The notes: generated by a model from the sequence alone, not told the origin. Counted from the first letter of the stretch, positions 34,900 through 44,391 are shown. The stretch is 53,772 bases of DNA from Fusobacteriaceae bacterium (GCA_031272775.1 JAISTB010000028.1:1-53772), one strand, 5' to 3'. Numbers and translations: made by a program.

Positions 34900-36546
34900 T
34901 CAATTGAATTCTTTTTTCAAACGCCGGATGATTTTCTTCCGCTCCAGAGCCTTCCCCTGAACCCGGCAATCGGCGATCTCCCGGTCAAGCTCCACAAGGG
35001 CGTCGGACGCGCCGCTTTTGGCGAGCCGCTCCCCCAAATGGGCCTTGGGCGTATAGCCGTAACGCTCCCGCAGAAGCCGGCAGTATTCCTCATAGAAGCC
35101 TTCGTCGTCCCCCGCGCTTTTGAGCGCCTGCAACGAAGGTCCCGATCCCCTTCCGGCCTTCTTTTTCCTTTTCATTACTAAATATAATAGCACAAAAGTC
35201 TCCGGGATACAAACAAATAAAAATATTTTTCCGTAGGGATGCGAAAAGCGGCCCGATTCTCCCTCGGGCGGAAGCGTCGAAACCGTGATTTTTTCGCTCG
35301 CGGCAAGCTCAACCGGTCCGTTTGTCGCCGGGGTCGTCGTGACCGCGGGCGAAGCCCCTTGAGGCGGCGCGACGCGCTGTGTTGGCGCGGAAGGCTGTAC
35401 TTGCCCGCTTCCGGGCGTCACCGAGACTTTCTTCGCCGGAATCTCCAAATATTCATATTTCTTGCTTTTGGGGCTGAAATAGGAAATCCGCATGTCCGGG
35501 ATCGTCACTTCCCCGGTATTTCTCGGGATTACGGCGATTTCAAAGGTCTTTTCGGCGTAATAACCTTCGTTTTCTATGGTCTCATCGGCGGATTTCACGC
35601 TCTCGAACACGTTGAATTCCGTCGCGGGCAGCGAATTTGCCGCGATTTCCTCAAGGCCGTCCAGATTGACCGCCCCCGAGATTTTTACCGTAAGCACAAG
35701 GGAATCGCCGTAGGAAACGCTGTCCCGATTCCAGCTCCAGTTGATTTCAGGGGTCCCCACGACGTTCTGAAAGTCCGCCGGTTTCCCCTGGGGCAGCGGC
35801 AGAATATGGAGCGTAATGTCTTTTTCGGGGAAAATGTTTCTGCGGATCCGCATGTTTTCCTCCGTTTCCACGGACAGGGAACTGGAGTGCATTTTTTTGT
35901 CCCCCGAGGAATTGGCCTCGAGAATCCACTGATAGATCGTCGCCTCTGCGGCCATGGTCCCCTTCAGCGTCCGGATCTGCTTTGTCCGGGGACCGCCGCC
36001 GGCCTGGACGGCGGGGACATTTTTCGAGGAAAGCTCTCCGAAATCAGAATCGGCCACGACGTTCAGGCCCATGAGTTGCCTCGAAAACAGGAGTTTTTCC
36101 ACATAGGGGATCTTTTCGCCGAAATAGAAGGTCTCATCCTGTTTGAGATTCGTCAAAAATTCGATTTCCTCGCCTGCGGCAACGGCGGCCCGCCCTTTGC
36201 CGACCTTGAGCGTCAGCTCGTTGGACGCGGCCTTTTTCCCGGCCGCTTTGAGCTTCACTTCCCCCTCTTTCAGCGGCAGGAGCTCATAAATATCGGCCAC
36301 CTGGCTCTGCTGCCGGCCGTTGATAATGGTGAAATTGGAGTTGGAACCCCGGGAAACGATCCGGAAGTTTTTGTCGAGACCGGCTATCGTGTAGTCCTCT
36401 TTCTCTTCGTTCACAAAGGTCACGGCAATCCGGAAGGTTTCGTTGAGGACGGGATTCAGCGTATCGCTTTCGAGCCGGATCTCGCCCAGGGCCGCCGTCG
36501 CGCCCAGGAGAAACAGTATTATCCATAGAATTTTTTTGATCTTCAC
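34900..36546 (-). CDS. batD: BatD-family protein
   Basis: Large exported protein of the Bacteroides-aerotolerance (Bat) cluster, 548 residues. Signal peptide (IKKILWIILFLLGATAALG), periplasmic Ig-like beta domains with LNPVLNETFRIAVTFVNEE and VSYGDSLVLTVKISGAVNLDGL, then a Pro/Thr-rich stretch (about 380-425). A single membrane helix follows (IFLFVCIPETFVLLYLVM, about 445-462), then a basic cytoplasmic tail. This is the usual BatD layout. The 1-bp gap to the BatC-like stop indicates coupling. Confidence 0.88.
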   Translation of the reverse strand: MKIKKILWIILFLLGATAALGEIRLESDTLNPVLNETFRIAVTFVNEEKEDYTIAGLDKNFRIVSRGSNSNFTIINGRQQSQVADIYELLPLKEGEVKLKAAGKKAASNELTLKVGKGRAAVAAGEEIEFLTNLKQDETFYFGEKIPYVEKLLFSRQLMGLNVVADSDFGELSSKNVPAVQAGGGPRTKQIRTLKGTMAAEATIYQWILEANSSGDKKMHSSSLSVETEENMRIRRNIFPEKDITLHILPLPQGKPADFQNVVGTPEINWSWNRDSVSYGDSLVLTVKISGAVNLDGLEEIAANSLPATEFNVFESVKSADETIENEGYYAEKTFEIAVIPRNTGEVTIPDMRISYFSPKSKKYEYLEIPAKKVSVTPGSGQVQPSAPTQRVAPPQGASPAVTTTPATNGPVELAASEKITVSTLPPEGESGRFSHPYGKIFLFVCIPETFVLLYLVMKRKKKAGRGSGPSLQALKSAGDDEGFYEEYCRLLRERYGYTPKAHLGERLAKSGASDALVELDREIADCRVQGKALERKKIIRRLKKEFN

Positions 36547-36547
36547 G

Positions 36548-37585
36548 CTACCACCTGTTCTTGCCGCGGGTATTTCCGACCGGCATTACCCGCTCGTTGT
36601 TTTTGAAGGACTGCTTTTCGTTGCCCTCCAGTTTTTTCAGGACGGCCCGGATTTCTTCTTTGCGCTCGTCGGGGACGTCTTCGGCGTATTGGATTTCGCT
36701 CTGTCCCTGCGCCTTTTGGCTGTCCTGCTGTTGATCTTGATCGTTAGCTTGATCTTCTTGCTGATTTTTTTGGTCTTGATTTTGTTGATTCCGCTGCTGC
36801 TGTTGGTTTTGCTGGTTTTGCTGATCTTGATTCTGCTTATCTTGCTGATCTTGATTCTGTTGATCTTGATTTTGCTGTTGATCCTGATTTTGTTGATTCT
36901 GTTGATTTTGTTGATCTTGTTGGTCTTGATTTTGCTGCTGATCTTGATTTTGTTGCTGCTGGTCTTGATTCTGTTGATCTTGATTTTGCTGCTGATCTTG
37001 ATTCTGCTGATCTTGCTGATCCTGATTCTGCTTGTCTTGTTGATCCTGATTCTGTTGGTCTTGCTGATCCTGTTGATCCTGCTTATCCTGTTTATCCTGC
37101 TGATCTTGCTGTTTTTGTTGATCCTGCTGATTTTTTATCTTTTCGAGAACCATCTCGTAATTTTTTTTGATATGGATATCGCCGGAACGCAGCATGGCGT
37201 TTTTGTATTCTTCGAGGGCTGCCGTATATCCTTCCATCGGCCCTTTTTCCCCGTTTTCCGCCTGCCCCGCCGGATCTGCCGGCGTCTCCGCCAACTTGAC
37301 CCGGGCATTGCCCCGGATAAAATACACCGTCGACTCCTCTTGGAGAACTTCCGCGTATTTTTCCGCCCCGTAGAGCGTCTTCACAAGATTGCTCCGGATC
37401 CGCCCGTTGCCGGGATCGGTCTCAAGGAGTTTCCGATAGGCCGCCAGGGCTTTTTCCGTTTTCCCCGTTTTTTGCAGGACATCGGCCAGCGTCTCGGGGA
37501 ACCATGTCCGCTCCCGCCGCCAGCCCGTAAAAAAGAGGGCGACGCCGGCGATCACAAGAAACAGCGCCAAAAGTTTACGTCTCAT
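36548..37585 (-). CDS. batC: BatC-like TPR protein with Gln/Asn/Asp-rich tract
   Basis: 345 residues. N-terminal membrane anchor (about 5-21), a TPR-like region to about 150 (GKTEKALAAYRKLLETDPGN, then EEYKNAMLRSGD), and then about 140 residues (152-293) made almost only of Gln, Asn, Asp and a few Lys. A conserved-looking end follows (IQYAEDVPDERKEEIRAVLKKLEGNE). TPR plus charged tract is normal for BatC/BatE, but the length and purity of this one are extreme. The Gln-rich part is likely disordered and periplasmic. The ATG overlaps the batB stop by 11 bp. Confidence 0.8.
   Translation of the reverse strand: MRRKLLALFLVIAGVALFFTGWRRERTWFPETLADVLQKTGKTEKALAAYRKLLETDPGNGRIRSNLVKTLYGAEKYAEVLQEESTVYFIRGNARVKLAETPADPAGQAENGEKGPMEGYTAALEEYKNAMLRSGDIHIKKNYEMVLEKIKNQQDQQKQQDQQDKQDKQDQQDQQDQQNQDQQDKQNQDQQDQQNQDQQQNQDQQNQDQQQQNQDQQQNQDQQDQQNQQNQQNQDQQQNQDQQNQDQQDKQNQDQQNQQNQQQQRNQQNQDQKNQQEDQANDQDQQQDSQKAQGQSEIQYAEDVPDERKEEIRAVLKKLEGNEKQSFKNNERVMPVGNTRGKNRW
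36707..37132. repeat. Low-complexity coding repeat (Gln/Asn/Asp codons)
   Basis: About 425 bp of degenerate tandem units built from CAG/CAA, AAT and GAT codons in patterns like QNQDQQ and DQQDKQ. Read on the plus strand it looks like a Leu/Ile-rich membrane ORF, which is an artefact. Such DNA changes length easily by slippage; in-frame units would keep the gene intact. Confidence 0.9.
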
Positions 37586-38543
37586 CTTTCGTCCTCCCCC
37601 GCAGGAAAAAGGCCGCGGTAATCAAAAGCAGCCCCAGCAGCAGCGGAACCTGAAAATACTTCTCATAGCGTCTGACGCGCTCCTCCCGGACGGCGCTCCG
37701 GTCGAGGCTTCGAATATCCGTGAAAAAGCGTGGAAAATCGTCTTGCAGATTGTTGACCTCGTAGTAGGCGCCGCCGTTTTCCTCGGCCAGTTGCCTTAAA
37801 AACGAGGTGTTGAGCCGACTCACCACGGCGGAGCCCGTCTCGTCCTTGATAAAGCCCTGTTTTTTGCCTCCCTCATAATCGGGGACAACGCCGCCCTGGG
37901 CCGTTCCGATGCCGGCCGCGTAAATTCTTATTCCGCGCTCCTTCGCGAAGCGCAGCGTCTTTTCGTCGAAATCCCCGCCGTCGGAGAGAATTAACACGGT
38001 CTTGTTGTCGCTGCCGGTCTCCGTAAAGGAGTTGTCCGCGATTTGCAGCCCCTGATAGAGCTCGGTGCCGCCCCCCGAAATCAGGTTGCCGTCGATGGCG
38101 TCGATGTAATTTTTTCCGATGGCATAATCGTCAGTCAGCGGCATCTGGATGTAGGCGCTGTCCGAGAAGGGGATAAAGCCTATCCGGTCTCCCTTGAGGT
38201 TTTTCAGCAATACCGTCAGCAGGCGCTTTGCTCCCTCCAATCGATTGGGATAGACGTCTTCGGTCATCATGGAGCGGGACACGTCGATCAGCGCGTAAAT
38301 ATCGGCGCCCTTCACGTCCTGCTTTTCCTCGTCGAGCAAACGTTGCGGGGAGAGCAGCGCAAGGACGAGGGCGAAGGCCCCCGCCGTCATCAGGACGATC
38401 CGCAGGAGCTCCAGCCCCGGCGTTCCCGTTATCGTCAATTGCCGCAGCAGTCTTCGCTTTTTCCCGAATCCGGCCAGCATAATGGCCAGGATCAGCAGGG
38501 GAATCAGCAAAAACGGCGCGTATCGCATATTTCCAAATTCCAT
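37575..38543 (-). CDS. batB: BatB-like vWA protein
   Basis: Membrane-anchored von Willebrand factor A protein, 322 residues. N-terminal helices (FLLIPLLILAIMLAGF; VLMTAGAFALVLALL), the MIDAS motif DVSRSMM, Thr in SGGGTELYQGL and Asp in LILSDGGDFDE, and a C-terminal helix (VPLLLGLLLITAAFFL). The start at 38543 follows GAGGAGG. It is the second vWA gene in the cluster and probably works with BatA in a MoxR-dependent complex at the inner membrane. Confidence 0.9.
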   Translation of the reverse strand: MEFGNMRYAPFLLIPLLILAIMLAGFGKKRRLLRQLTITGTPGLELLRIVLMTAGAFALVLALLSPQRLLDEEKQDVKGADIYALIDVSRSMMTEDVYPNRLEGAKRLLTVLLKNLKGDRIGFIPFSDSAYIQMPLTDDYAIGKNYIDAIDGNLISGGGTELYQGLQIADNSFTETGSDNKTVLILSDGGDFDEKTLRFAKERGIRIYAAGIGTAQGGVVPDYEGGKKQGFIKDETGSAVVSRLNTSFLRQLAEENGGAYYEVNNLQDDFPRFFTDIRSLDRSAVREERVRRYEKYFQVPLLLGLLLITAAFFLRGRTKDET

Positions 38544-38553
38544 CGAATCCTCC

Positions 38554-39513
38554 TCAGGGAATCCGCACAAAAATCAGGTAGCGGAGCGATATCCCGAGCA
38601 AAAGCAGAATCAACGCGCCCGTGAGAAAATTCTCGTACAGCTCCTGCCGCTCGTAATAACTGCGTCCTTCCACTTCCGTTTTTTCCAGTTCGTTGATCGT
38701 ATCAAAAATCCGCTCGAATTCTTTCTCGTCTCCGGCTCTGAAGTATTGACCCCCGGTCTCTTTCGCGATATATTCGAGCAAGGTCTCATCCAGTTCCGTG
38801 TTCTTGACGCGCTGGCTCCCGAAAAAAGAACGGACGACGAATTCCCGGGCCCCGATGCCCACGGTGTAGACCTTGACGCCCAGCTCTTTGGCCAGTTTTG
38901 CCGCCCCCTCGGGGCTCATTTCCCCCGAGTTGTTCTCGCCGTCCGTCAGCAAAATCGCGATTTTTTCCCGGGTCTTCGCTTCCTTGATCCGGTTCAGGGA
39001 GACGCCCAGGCCCATGCCGATAGCCGTCGACGTGTTGCTTGTGATGTCATTGACCGTCAGTTTACGCACGATCTCGGTAATGACATTGTGGTCAAAGGTC
39101 AGGGGAACCTTCGTATAGGCGTCGCCGCCGAAGACCACGAGGGAGATCAGGTCATCGGGGCGTTTTTCGACAAATCGGCCGAGGACCGCCTTGGCGGTCT
39201 CGAGTCGGCTGGGCCGGAAATCGTCCTTCAACATGGACTGGGAGAGATCGAGCACGAGGGCGATGGAAATCCCGTTTTTCGTGACGCTCCTGTCCTCGAG
39301 CCACAACTGCGGTCGGGCCAGCGCGAAGGCCGCCGTGATCGACGACAGAAAGATCAGCCATTTGCCGATCAGGGTTTTTTTGCTTTTGAGCTTGTATTGC
39401 CGGACCAGGGCCACGCTGGGGACCCGGATCGCGGGTTCTTTTTGCCTGCGGAAAAACAGCCAGGCCAGAAGGGGGATAAAGGCCAGAAACCAGGGCGCGG
39501 CCAGTTTAAACAT
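38554..39513 (-). CDS. batA: BatA-like vWA protein
   Basis: 319 residues, same layout as its neighbour. Membrane segments at about 5-20 and 52-70, MIDAS DLSQSMLKDD, TSTAIGMGLG and LLTDGENNSGE, and a final helix (FLTGALILLLLGISLRYLIF). It overlaps the preceding gene by 8 bp and ends 10 bp before batB. The complete MIDAS set implies divalent-metal-dependent binding of a partner. Confidence 0.9.
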   Translation of the reverse strand: MFKLAAPWFLAFIPLLAWLFFRRQKEPAIRVPSVALVRQYKLKSKKTLIGKWLIFLSSITAAFALARPQLWLEDRSVTKNGISIALVLDLSQSMLKDDFRPSRLETAKAVLGRFVEKRPDDLISLVVFGGDAYTKVPLTFDHNVITEIVRKLTVNDITSNTSTAIGMGLGVSLNRIKEAKTREKIAILLTDGENNSGEMSPEGAAKLAKELGVKVYTVGIGAREFVVRSFFGSQRVKNTELDETLLEYIAKETGGQYFRAGDEKEFERIFDTINELEKTEVEGRSYYERQELYENFLTGALILLLLGISLRYLIFVRIP

Positions 39514-40303
39514 CGCTTACCGCCCCCTTTTGCTTTTCCTTCTCTGCCAGGTCGCGAAGCCGCCCGTAGATATCCATTGCCCGGGCGCAGACGCGTTTTT
39601 GGTACGTATCGGCCTTTTCTTCCTTCCGCGAGAACTTGTAGTCGTCGAGGTCTTTGATATAGTTGACGTCGTCTGCATCGATGACGCCGGTCTTTTCGTA
39701 GTCGCCGGTCAAAAATCGCGTGCCGTAGCGATAATCAATGAGTTCCCGCAGGAGCACGCTGACCCGGTATTCCCACTGGTCGGCGGGAAGGTCGGCCATA
39801 TCCCGCTCAAAGCTCAGGAAAGGATTCCGCGCCGGTCGGGTCCGCCGCCGACCCTTGGGCGTCAGCAAAAAAAGCCCCGCAAGAAAGAGCGCGATACCCG
39901 CGATCAGCCGGTATGGAGGCTTCCCCCAGTCCAGTTTCCGCTCGTCGCCGTCGGCCTGATTGAGGTAAATTTCCCCGTTCCGGGCGCGGTCGGCTTCGGT
40001 CAGGGCGCTGGCCACATGGATCGTGAGATCAAGATTTCCCGGACGCAAATTCAATTCTCCCGGCAGAAAGCTCCGGAACGTGACGACGTTTCCCGGCGGG
40101 TCTTTGGCGTCATCCCGGATATCCTCAAGGCGGACGTCATTTGCCGCGGGCGCCCCGTCAAAGGCCCGGGCGATCTCCTCCCGGGAGACGCCCGTCATCC
40201 GCAGGCGGACCGGATCCCCCACCAGGATCTCCCGTTCGGCGGCCGGTCCCGTCATCGCCAACAATAGAAAAAGCATCAAACCACAGGGCAAAATTCGCTT
40301 CAT
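39506..40303 (-). CDS. Membrane protein of the moxR-bat cluster, unassigned
   Basis: 265 residues. Signal peptide (ILPCGLMLFLLLAMTGPAA), a periplasmic domain of about 110 residues, one membrane helix (about 131-148, LIAGIALFLAGLFLLTP) and a charged cytoplasmic domain with LSFERDMADLPADQWEYRVSVLLRELIDYRYGTRFLTGDYEK. The position between DUF58 and BatA and this last segment fit the DUF4381-like proteins of other bat operons. It is coupled on both sides by 4- and 8-bp overlaps. Confidence 0.7.
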   Translation of the reverse strand: MKRILPCGLMLFLLLAMTGPAAEREILVGDPVRLRMTGVSREEIARAFDGAPAANDVRLEDIRDDAKDPPGNVVTFRSFLPGELNLRPGNLDLTIHVASALTEADRARNGEIYLNQADGDERKLDWGKPPYRLIAGIALFLAGLFLLTPKGRRRTRPARNPFLSFERDMADLPADQWEYRVSVLLRELIDYRYGTRFLTGDYEKTGVIDADDVNYIKDLDDYKFSRKEEKADTYQKRVCARAMDIYGRLRDLAEKEKQKGAVSDV

Positions 40304-41118
40304 CGTTTGATCCTCCGTCGCTTGCCGAAATAATTGGAAAGCGTCACAATATAGTTGTCATCGGTATCGATTTTCAAAATCCGCCTGCCCATGGGGCGGG
40401 TCAGGGAAATATCGCCGGCTTTGTTCTCCATGACGACGCGTTCGCCGCTCTCGGCGTCCCGCAGCGTGAATATGGTCCCCGAGGGCAGTTTGTCATATTT
40501 CTTGTCGCCCACCGCGATGGGAATCAGGTCATGCTTGGAATCGAGAATCGCCAGCATTTTTTCGTAGCCCGTATCGAGAAAATCCGAAATCAGAAAGACA
40601 ATCCCGCGTTTTTTCATGACGCCGTTCAAAAACTCCAGGGCCGTCCGTATGCTGGTCCCGCGCTCGGCGGGCTCGGCGTTAAGCAAGGCGTCCAAAAGGA
40701 TCATCGCGTGATTCCGACCTTTTTTGGGGGGAATATGCTTTTCAATCTTCGTGGTGAATAAAATCAGGCCCACTTTGTCGCCGTTTTTATGGGCGGAAAG
40801 GGCGAGACTTCCCACAAGTTGATAAATCAAGTCGAGCTTTTCGGGAAAATATTCGGAACCCGAAATATCCACGAGGATATAGATGCAGATTTCCCTTTCT
40901 TCCGTAAATTCTTTGACATAGGTCTTCCGCTGGCGGGCCGAGACCTTCCAGTCGATTTTTTTCACGTCGTCGCCGGGGGCATAGAGCCGGATATCGGAAA
41001 ATTCCATGCCGTTTCCCTTGAAATAGGAGCGGTACCTGCCCGAGAAGATCTCGCGGGCCAAAATAGACGAGGCGATTTCTATTTTTTTAATCTTTTTCAG
41101 CAGTTCTTCACGCTTCAT
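40300..41118 (-). CDS. DUF58 family protein
   Basis: Soluble vWA-like protein, 272 residues, of the MoxR-associated DUF58 family. It has RSYFKGNGMEFSDIRLYAPGDDVKKIDWKVSARQRKTYVKEF, the signature segment, then the vWA-type DISGSEYF and LISDFLDTG. The start at 41118 follows AGGGTGG. It lies between moxR (12 bp) and the 265-residue gene (4-bp overlap). It is thought to link the MoxR ATPase with client proteins. Confidence 0.92.
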   Translation of the reverse strand: MKREELLKKIKKIEIASSILAREIFSGRYRSYFKGNGMEFSDIRLYAPGDDVKKIDWKVSARQRKTYVKEFTEEREICIYILVDISGSEYFPEKLDLIYQLVGSLALSAHKNGDKVGLILFTTKIEKHIPPKKGRNHAMILLDALLNAEPAERGTSIRTALEFLNGVMKKRGIVFLISDFLDTGYEKMLAILDSKHDLIPIAVGDKKYDKLPSGTIFTLRDAESGERVVMENKAGDISLTRPMGRRILKIDTDDNYIVTLSNYFGKRRRIKR

Positions 41119-41130
41119 TGAAACCACCCT

Positions 41131-42114
41131 TTACGGCAATTTTACGGTTTCCAGAATGTCGGTGATGATGTCGTCGACAGTCTTTCCCTCGGCTTCGGCC
41201 TCGTAGGTGGGAATAATCCGGTGCCGCAGCACGTCAAAGAGGATGGTCTTCAAATCCGTGGGCGTCACGAAATCACGCCCTTCAAGAAAGGCGTTTCCTT
41301 TTCCCGCCAGCGCGATGGCGATGGAGGCTCTGGGCGAAGCGCCGCAGAGGATGTAATTGTTCTTTTCCCGGGTCCGGAAAACGATATCGACGATATAATC
41401 CATCAATTTTTCATCGAGATGGATCTCCCGGATAAGGTCGCCGATGGCCTTGATTTCATTCTTGTCGAGGATCGCGTCTATCGGCATATCCTCGTATCCG
41501 CCGGCGCCCGTCAGCAAGCGCAGGATCGTCTTTTCTTCTGCCTTATCAGGATATTCGACCCTGACTTTCATCAAGAATCTGTCCTGCTGGGCTTCGGGCA
41601 GCGGGTAGGTCCCGTCCTGCTCGATGGGGTTCTGGGTCGCCAGGACCACAAAAGGCCGGTCCAGAATAAACGTCTCGCTTGCGATCGTGATCTGCTTTTC
41701 CTGCATGGCCTCAAGGAGAGCCGACTGCACCTTGGCAGGGGCGCGGTTGATTTCGTCGGCCAGGATGATGTTGGCGAACACGGGGCCTTTTTTCGTGTAA
41801 AATTCCCCGTTTTTTTCGTTGTAAATCTCGGTTCCGATGATGTCCGAAGGCAGCAGATCCGGCGTAAATTGGATTCTCGCAAATTTGAGACCCAGGGTGC
41901 GGGCAATGGTGCTGACCGTCAGGGATTTGGCCAGTCCCGGCAGTCCCTCCAGCAGAATATGACTGCCCGTAAAGATTCCGATCAGGATCTTTGCGATCAT
42001 GTCCTGCTGCCCGATGACCTTCTTCCCGATCTCGTCCCGGACGGCCCTGACCAGCCTGCCGTATCCCAAAATTCGTTCTTTGACGCTGAGTTTGCTTTCA
42101 GCCGTATTTTCCAT
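41131..42114 (-). CDS. moxR: MoxR-family AAA+ ATPase
   Basis: AAA+ chaperone-like ATPase, 327 residues, expected to drive assembly or metal loading of the Bat vWA complex. Walker A is GLPGLAKS, Walker B is IILADEINRAPAKVQSALLEAMQEKQ, sensor 1 is LATQNPIEQDGTYPLPEAQQDRF with the Arg finger, and CGASPRASIALA is the sensor 2 region. The start at 42114 follows GGAGGT at nine bases; a longer frame lacks a ribosome-binding site. First gene of a seven-gene moxR-DUF58-batABCD operon. Confidence 0.93.
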   Translation of the reverse strand: MENTAESKLSVKERILGYGRLVRAVRDEIGKKVIGQQDMIAKILIGIFTGSHILLEGLPGLAKSLTVSTIARTLGLKFARIQFTPDLLPSDIIGTEIYNEKNGEFYTKKGPVFANIILADEINRAPAKVQSALLEAMQEKQITIASETFILDRPFVVLATQNPIEQDGTYPLPEAQQDRFLMKVRVEYPDKAEEKTILRLLTGAGGYEDMPIDAILDKNEIKAIGDLIREIHLDEKLMDYIVDIVFRTREKNNYILCGASPRASIAIALAGKGNAFLEGRDFVTPTDLKTILFDVLRHRIIPTYEAEAEGKTVDDIITDILETVKLP

Positions 42115-42201
42115 TTTTCTCTTACCTCCGATCCGTTTCGTAACTCTAACTATAGCCGCTTTTGATGTCCCCAATATGACAGCGGGGCTCTTTATCTCCG
42201 A

Positions 42202-43449
42202 TCAAAATCCGATTTCCCGCAGGGCCGGAAGGGCGTAGAGGGACATGTCGCGCCGGTATTTTTCCGGATTCTGACGTTTCATCATCCGGAGGAAAACCGT
42301 GGCGTTTCCCGTATCCATACGGGCCCTGCGGAAGGCCCGGCGCTCGTAGGGCGTCTTTTCCGCGATAAAGAGAAAGATATCGAGGAGAACCTCGTCGGGC
42401 AGGCGTTCGGTCAGCACGGTCTTCTTGTCGCCCAGGATCTTGTAGCGCTTGTACACGCTGCCGTTCCGGTCGAATTCCAGAAAAAAGCCGCAGGGCACTC
42501 CCTGTCGGTAGGTACAGAGGCTTGTGAGATTTCCGTTCCGCTGATAATTCATCACGAAGCCGTGGCGAACCCCCGCGCGAAACATGGAATATTTGCGGAC
42601 GGAGCCGCTCTTGTAGTATTTTATCTCAATGCCGTCGGGGACGCCCTTCGTTAGCCAGGCCCGTTGCTTGATTTCGCCTGTGGCGTGGAGAATCCGGCAC
42701 TCGCCGGTCATTTCGTTGGCCACGTAATTCACGATGACTTCCCGCCGGCCCAGTTTGTCGTAGAGAATGCTCTTGCCCGAGAGCTTGTTGTCCTCATAGA
42801 GCGAGACGTTGACGAGTTTGCCGTTGGGGGCGTAGAGAATGCAGCGGCCGTTCAGCTTGCCGTCCTTGTACATCAGACTTTTTTCGAGCTTCCCGTCGGG
42901 AAAATAGATATAGGCCCGGCCGTTCAGAATGCCGGCCGTATAACTCGCGCTCATTTTAAGGATCTCGTTGGGGTAGTAGCCGTACTCGTGGCCGCTCAGC
43001 TTTCCATTTTTGTAGAGACACTTGGTCTTCAATTTACCGCTCAGGTAATACTCGAAACAGCGGCCGTTGGGGATGCCCGCCCGCATGACCGCTTCCCGCT
43101 CGATCCTGCCGTTGGGGAAATAGCGGATGTTCTTCCCTTCGGACTTGCCGTCCTTGAAGAAAACCGTCTCCTCCAGCGTCCCGTCGGAATAATAGATCTC
43201 GCCCGGACCGTTCAACTGGTCGTTCGCGTAGGTAAAGCGCTTCAGCAAAACGCCGGCTTCATTGTATTCCGTGGCCTCGCCCTCGAGTTTGCCTTCATTG
43301 AAATGAAGCGCGCTGGCCTTGCGTCCGCTGGTGAAATAGAGCACGTGCTCCCCGTGGAATTTCCCGTTCAGGACGCCCATTTTCCGCTTGACGATCCCGT
43401 TGGGATAATACTCCATCCGGTATTCGACTTGGTTTTCCAGTTCTCGCAT
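42202..43449 (-). CDS. MORN-repeat (YwqK-type) protein
   Basis: 415 residues made of about 12-13 repeats of roughly 23-24 residues (pattern YYPNGxxxxxxxYKNGKLxG), covering about 10-320, then a helical C-terminal domain (about 340-415, LPDEVLLDIFLFIAEKTPYERRAF). No signal peptide. MORN_2/YwqK repeats are frequent in fusobacteria and appear in some toxin-immunity contexts, but nothing toxin-like is adjacent. The repeats bind partners or lipids in other proteins; the role here is unknown. Confidence 0.82.
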   Translation of the reverse strand: MRELENQVEYRMEYYPNGIVKRKMGVLNGKFHGEHVLYFTSGRKASALHFNEGKLEGEATEYNEAGVLLKRFTYANDQLNGPGEIYYSDGTLEETVFFKDGKSEGKNIRYFPNGRIEREAVMRAGIPNGRCFEYYLSGKLKTKCLYKNGKLSGHEYGYYPNEILKMSASYTAGILNGRAYIYFPDGKLEKSLMYKDGKLNGRCILYAPNGKLVNVSLYEDNKLSGKSILYDKLGRREVIVNYVANEMTGECRILHATGEIKQRAWLTKGVPDGIEIKYYKSGSVRKYSMFRAGVRHGFVMNYQRNGNLTSLCTYRQGVPCGFFLEFDRNGSVYKRYKILGDKKTVLTERLPDEVLLDIFLFIAEKTPYERRAFRRARMDTGNATVFLRMMKRQNPEKYRRDMSLYALPALREIGF

Positions 43450-43493
43450 CGTTTCTCCTCTATATGGGGTTTATTTTTTCAACGATATTGTTT

Positions 43494-44273
43494 TCAAATA
43501 TATTGCCGGATCACGGTGATAACGCCTTTTTCCGTATTGCCGGGCGCCAGAAAGGCAGCGGCTTTTTTGAGATCCGGATGGGCGTTTTCCATGGCGAAGC
43601 TGTATTTGCAAAGGGGCATCATCTCGAGATCATTGAGAAAATCCCCGAAGACCATGGACTCGTCCGGCCCGATCCCCAGCTTTTTCTGAATCATGGCGAC
43701 GCCGGTCCCCTTGCTGGCATCCAGCTTTTCGACGTCGAGCCAGACCTTGCCCGAGACGACGATCTTGTAACGGTCGGCCCAATGCCGGACTGCCGGGTAA
43801 ATGTTCTTTTCACTGCCGTCAAAATTGCAGAGGGCGATTTTGCAGATCTCGTCCTCCACGGCGCAGAGGTCCTCCACGGCCCGCAGACGAAAATAGTATT
43901 TCCGGACCTCTTCCTCGAAGAGGATCCCGCCCTTTTGAATATAAGCGGATTTTTTCCCGCAGAGAACGGCCTGGGTCCCCGGCAGATCCGCCACATGTCG
44001 CAGGATGTCCCGGGCGTCGGAAAGAGGCAGCGGATTCGCGAAGAGTTCCTCGCCGCGCCAGACGACGTAAGTCCCGTTTTCCGCGATAAAGATGATGTCG
44101 TCGCGGATCGGCGCGAATTGCTCCAAGAGCGTATAATACTGCCTGCCCGAGGCCACCGCGAACAAGATGTTCTTTTTTCTCAGTTCCGGGACCAGGTCCC
44201 AGAATTCCTCCGGGATCTTGCCCTCGCCATCGAGAAGCGTCCCGTCCATATCGCTTACGATCAGTCTGATCAT
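43494..44273 (-). CDS. HAD-superfamily Cof-type phosphatase
   Basis: 259-residue sugar- or nucleotide-phosphate phosphatase. Motif I is VSDMDGTLLDG, motif II is AVASGRQYY, the Lys of motif III precedes the Mg-binding motif IV MVFGDFLNDLEMM, and the C2-type cap lies between. A GGAAGA site stands before the start at 44273. It is close upstream (44 bp) of the MORN gene. Substrate unknown, as usual for this family. Confidence 0.92.
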   Translation of the reverse strand: MIRLIVSDMDGTLLDGEGKIPEEFWDLVPELRKKNILFAVASGRQYYTLLEQFAPIRDDIIFIAENGTYVVWRGEELFANPLPLSDARDILRHVADLPGTQAVLCGKKSAYIQKGGILFEEEVRKYYFRLRAVEDLCAVEDEICKIALCNFDGSEKNIYPAVRHWADRYKIVVSGKVWLDVEKLDASKGTGVAMIQKKLGIGPDESMVFGDFLNDLEMMPLCKYSFAMENAHPDLKKAAAFLAPGNTEKGVITVIRQYI

Positions 44274-44340
44274 TGATTCTTCCTTTCGGTTCAAATTTCC
44301 TTTCATATTATACAACAGGTCGGCGGTCCTTTTCAACAAA

Positions 44341-44369
44341 AAACAAAAGGACGGGATTTTCTCCCGCCC
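44341..44369 (-). terminator. Terminator of the EF-G-like gene
   Basis: 8-bp stem with one G-T pair (44349-44356 and 44362-44369), followed on the minus strand by TTTTGTTTTTTG. Confidence 0.85.
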
Positions 44370-44391
44370 TGCTGTTCAGTTTCGGTACAAA

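Noticed and set aside
36443-37621. Plus-strand ORF rich in Leu/Ile that looks like a membrane protein
   Set aside because: It is the complement of Gln/Asn/Asp codons of the BatC-like gene, which has start site, TPR region and operon context.
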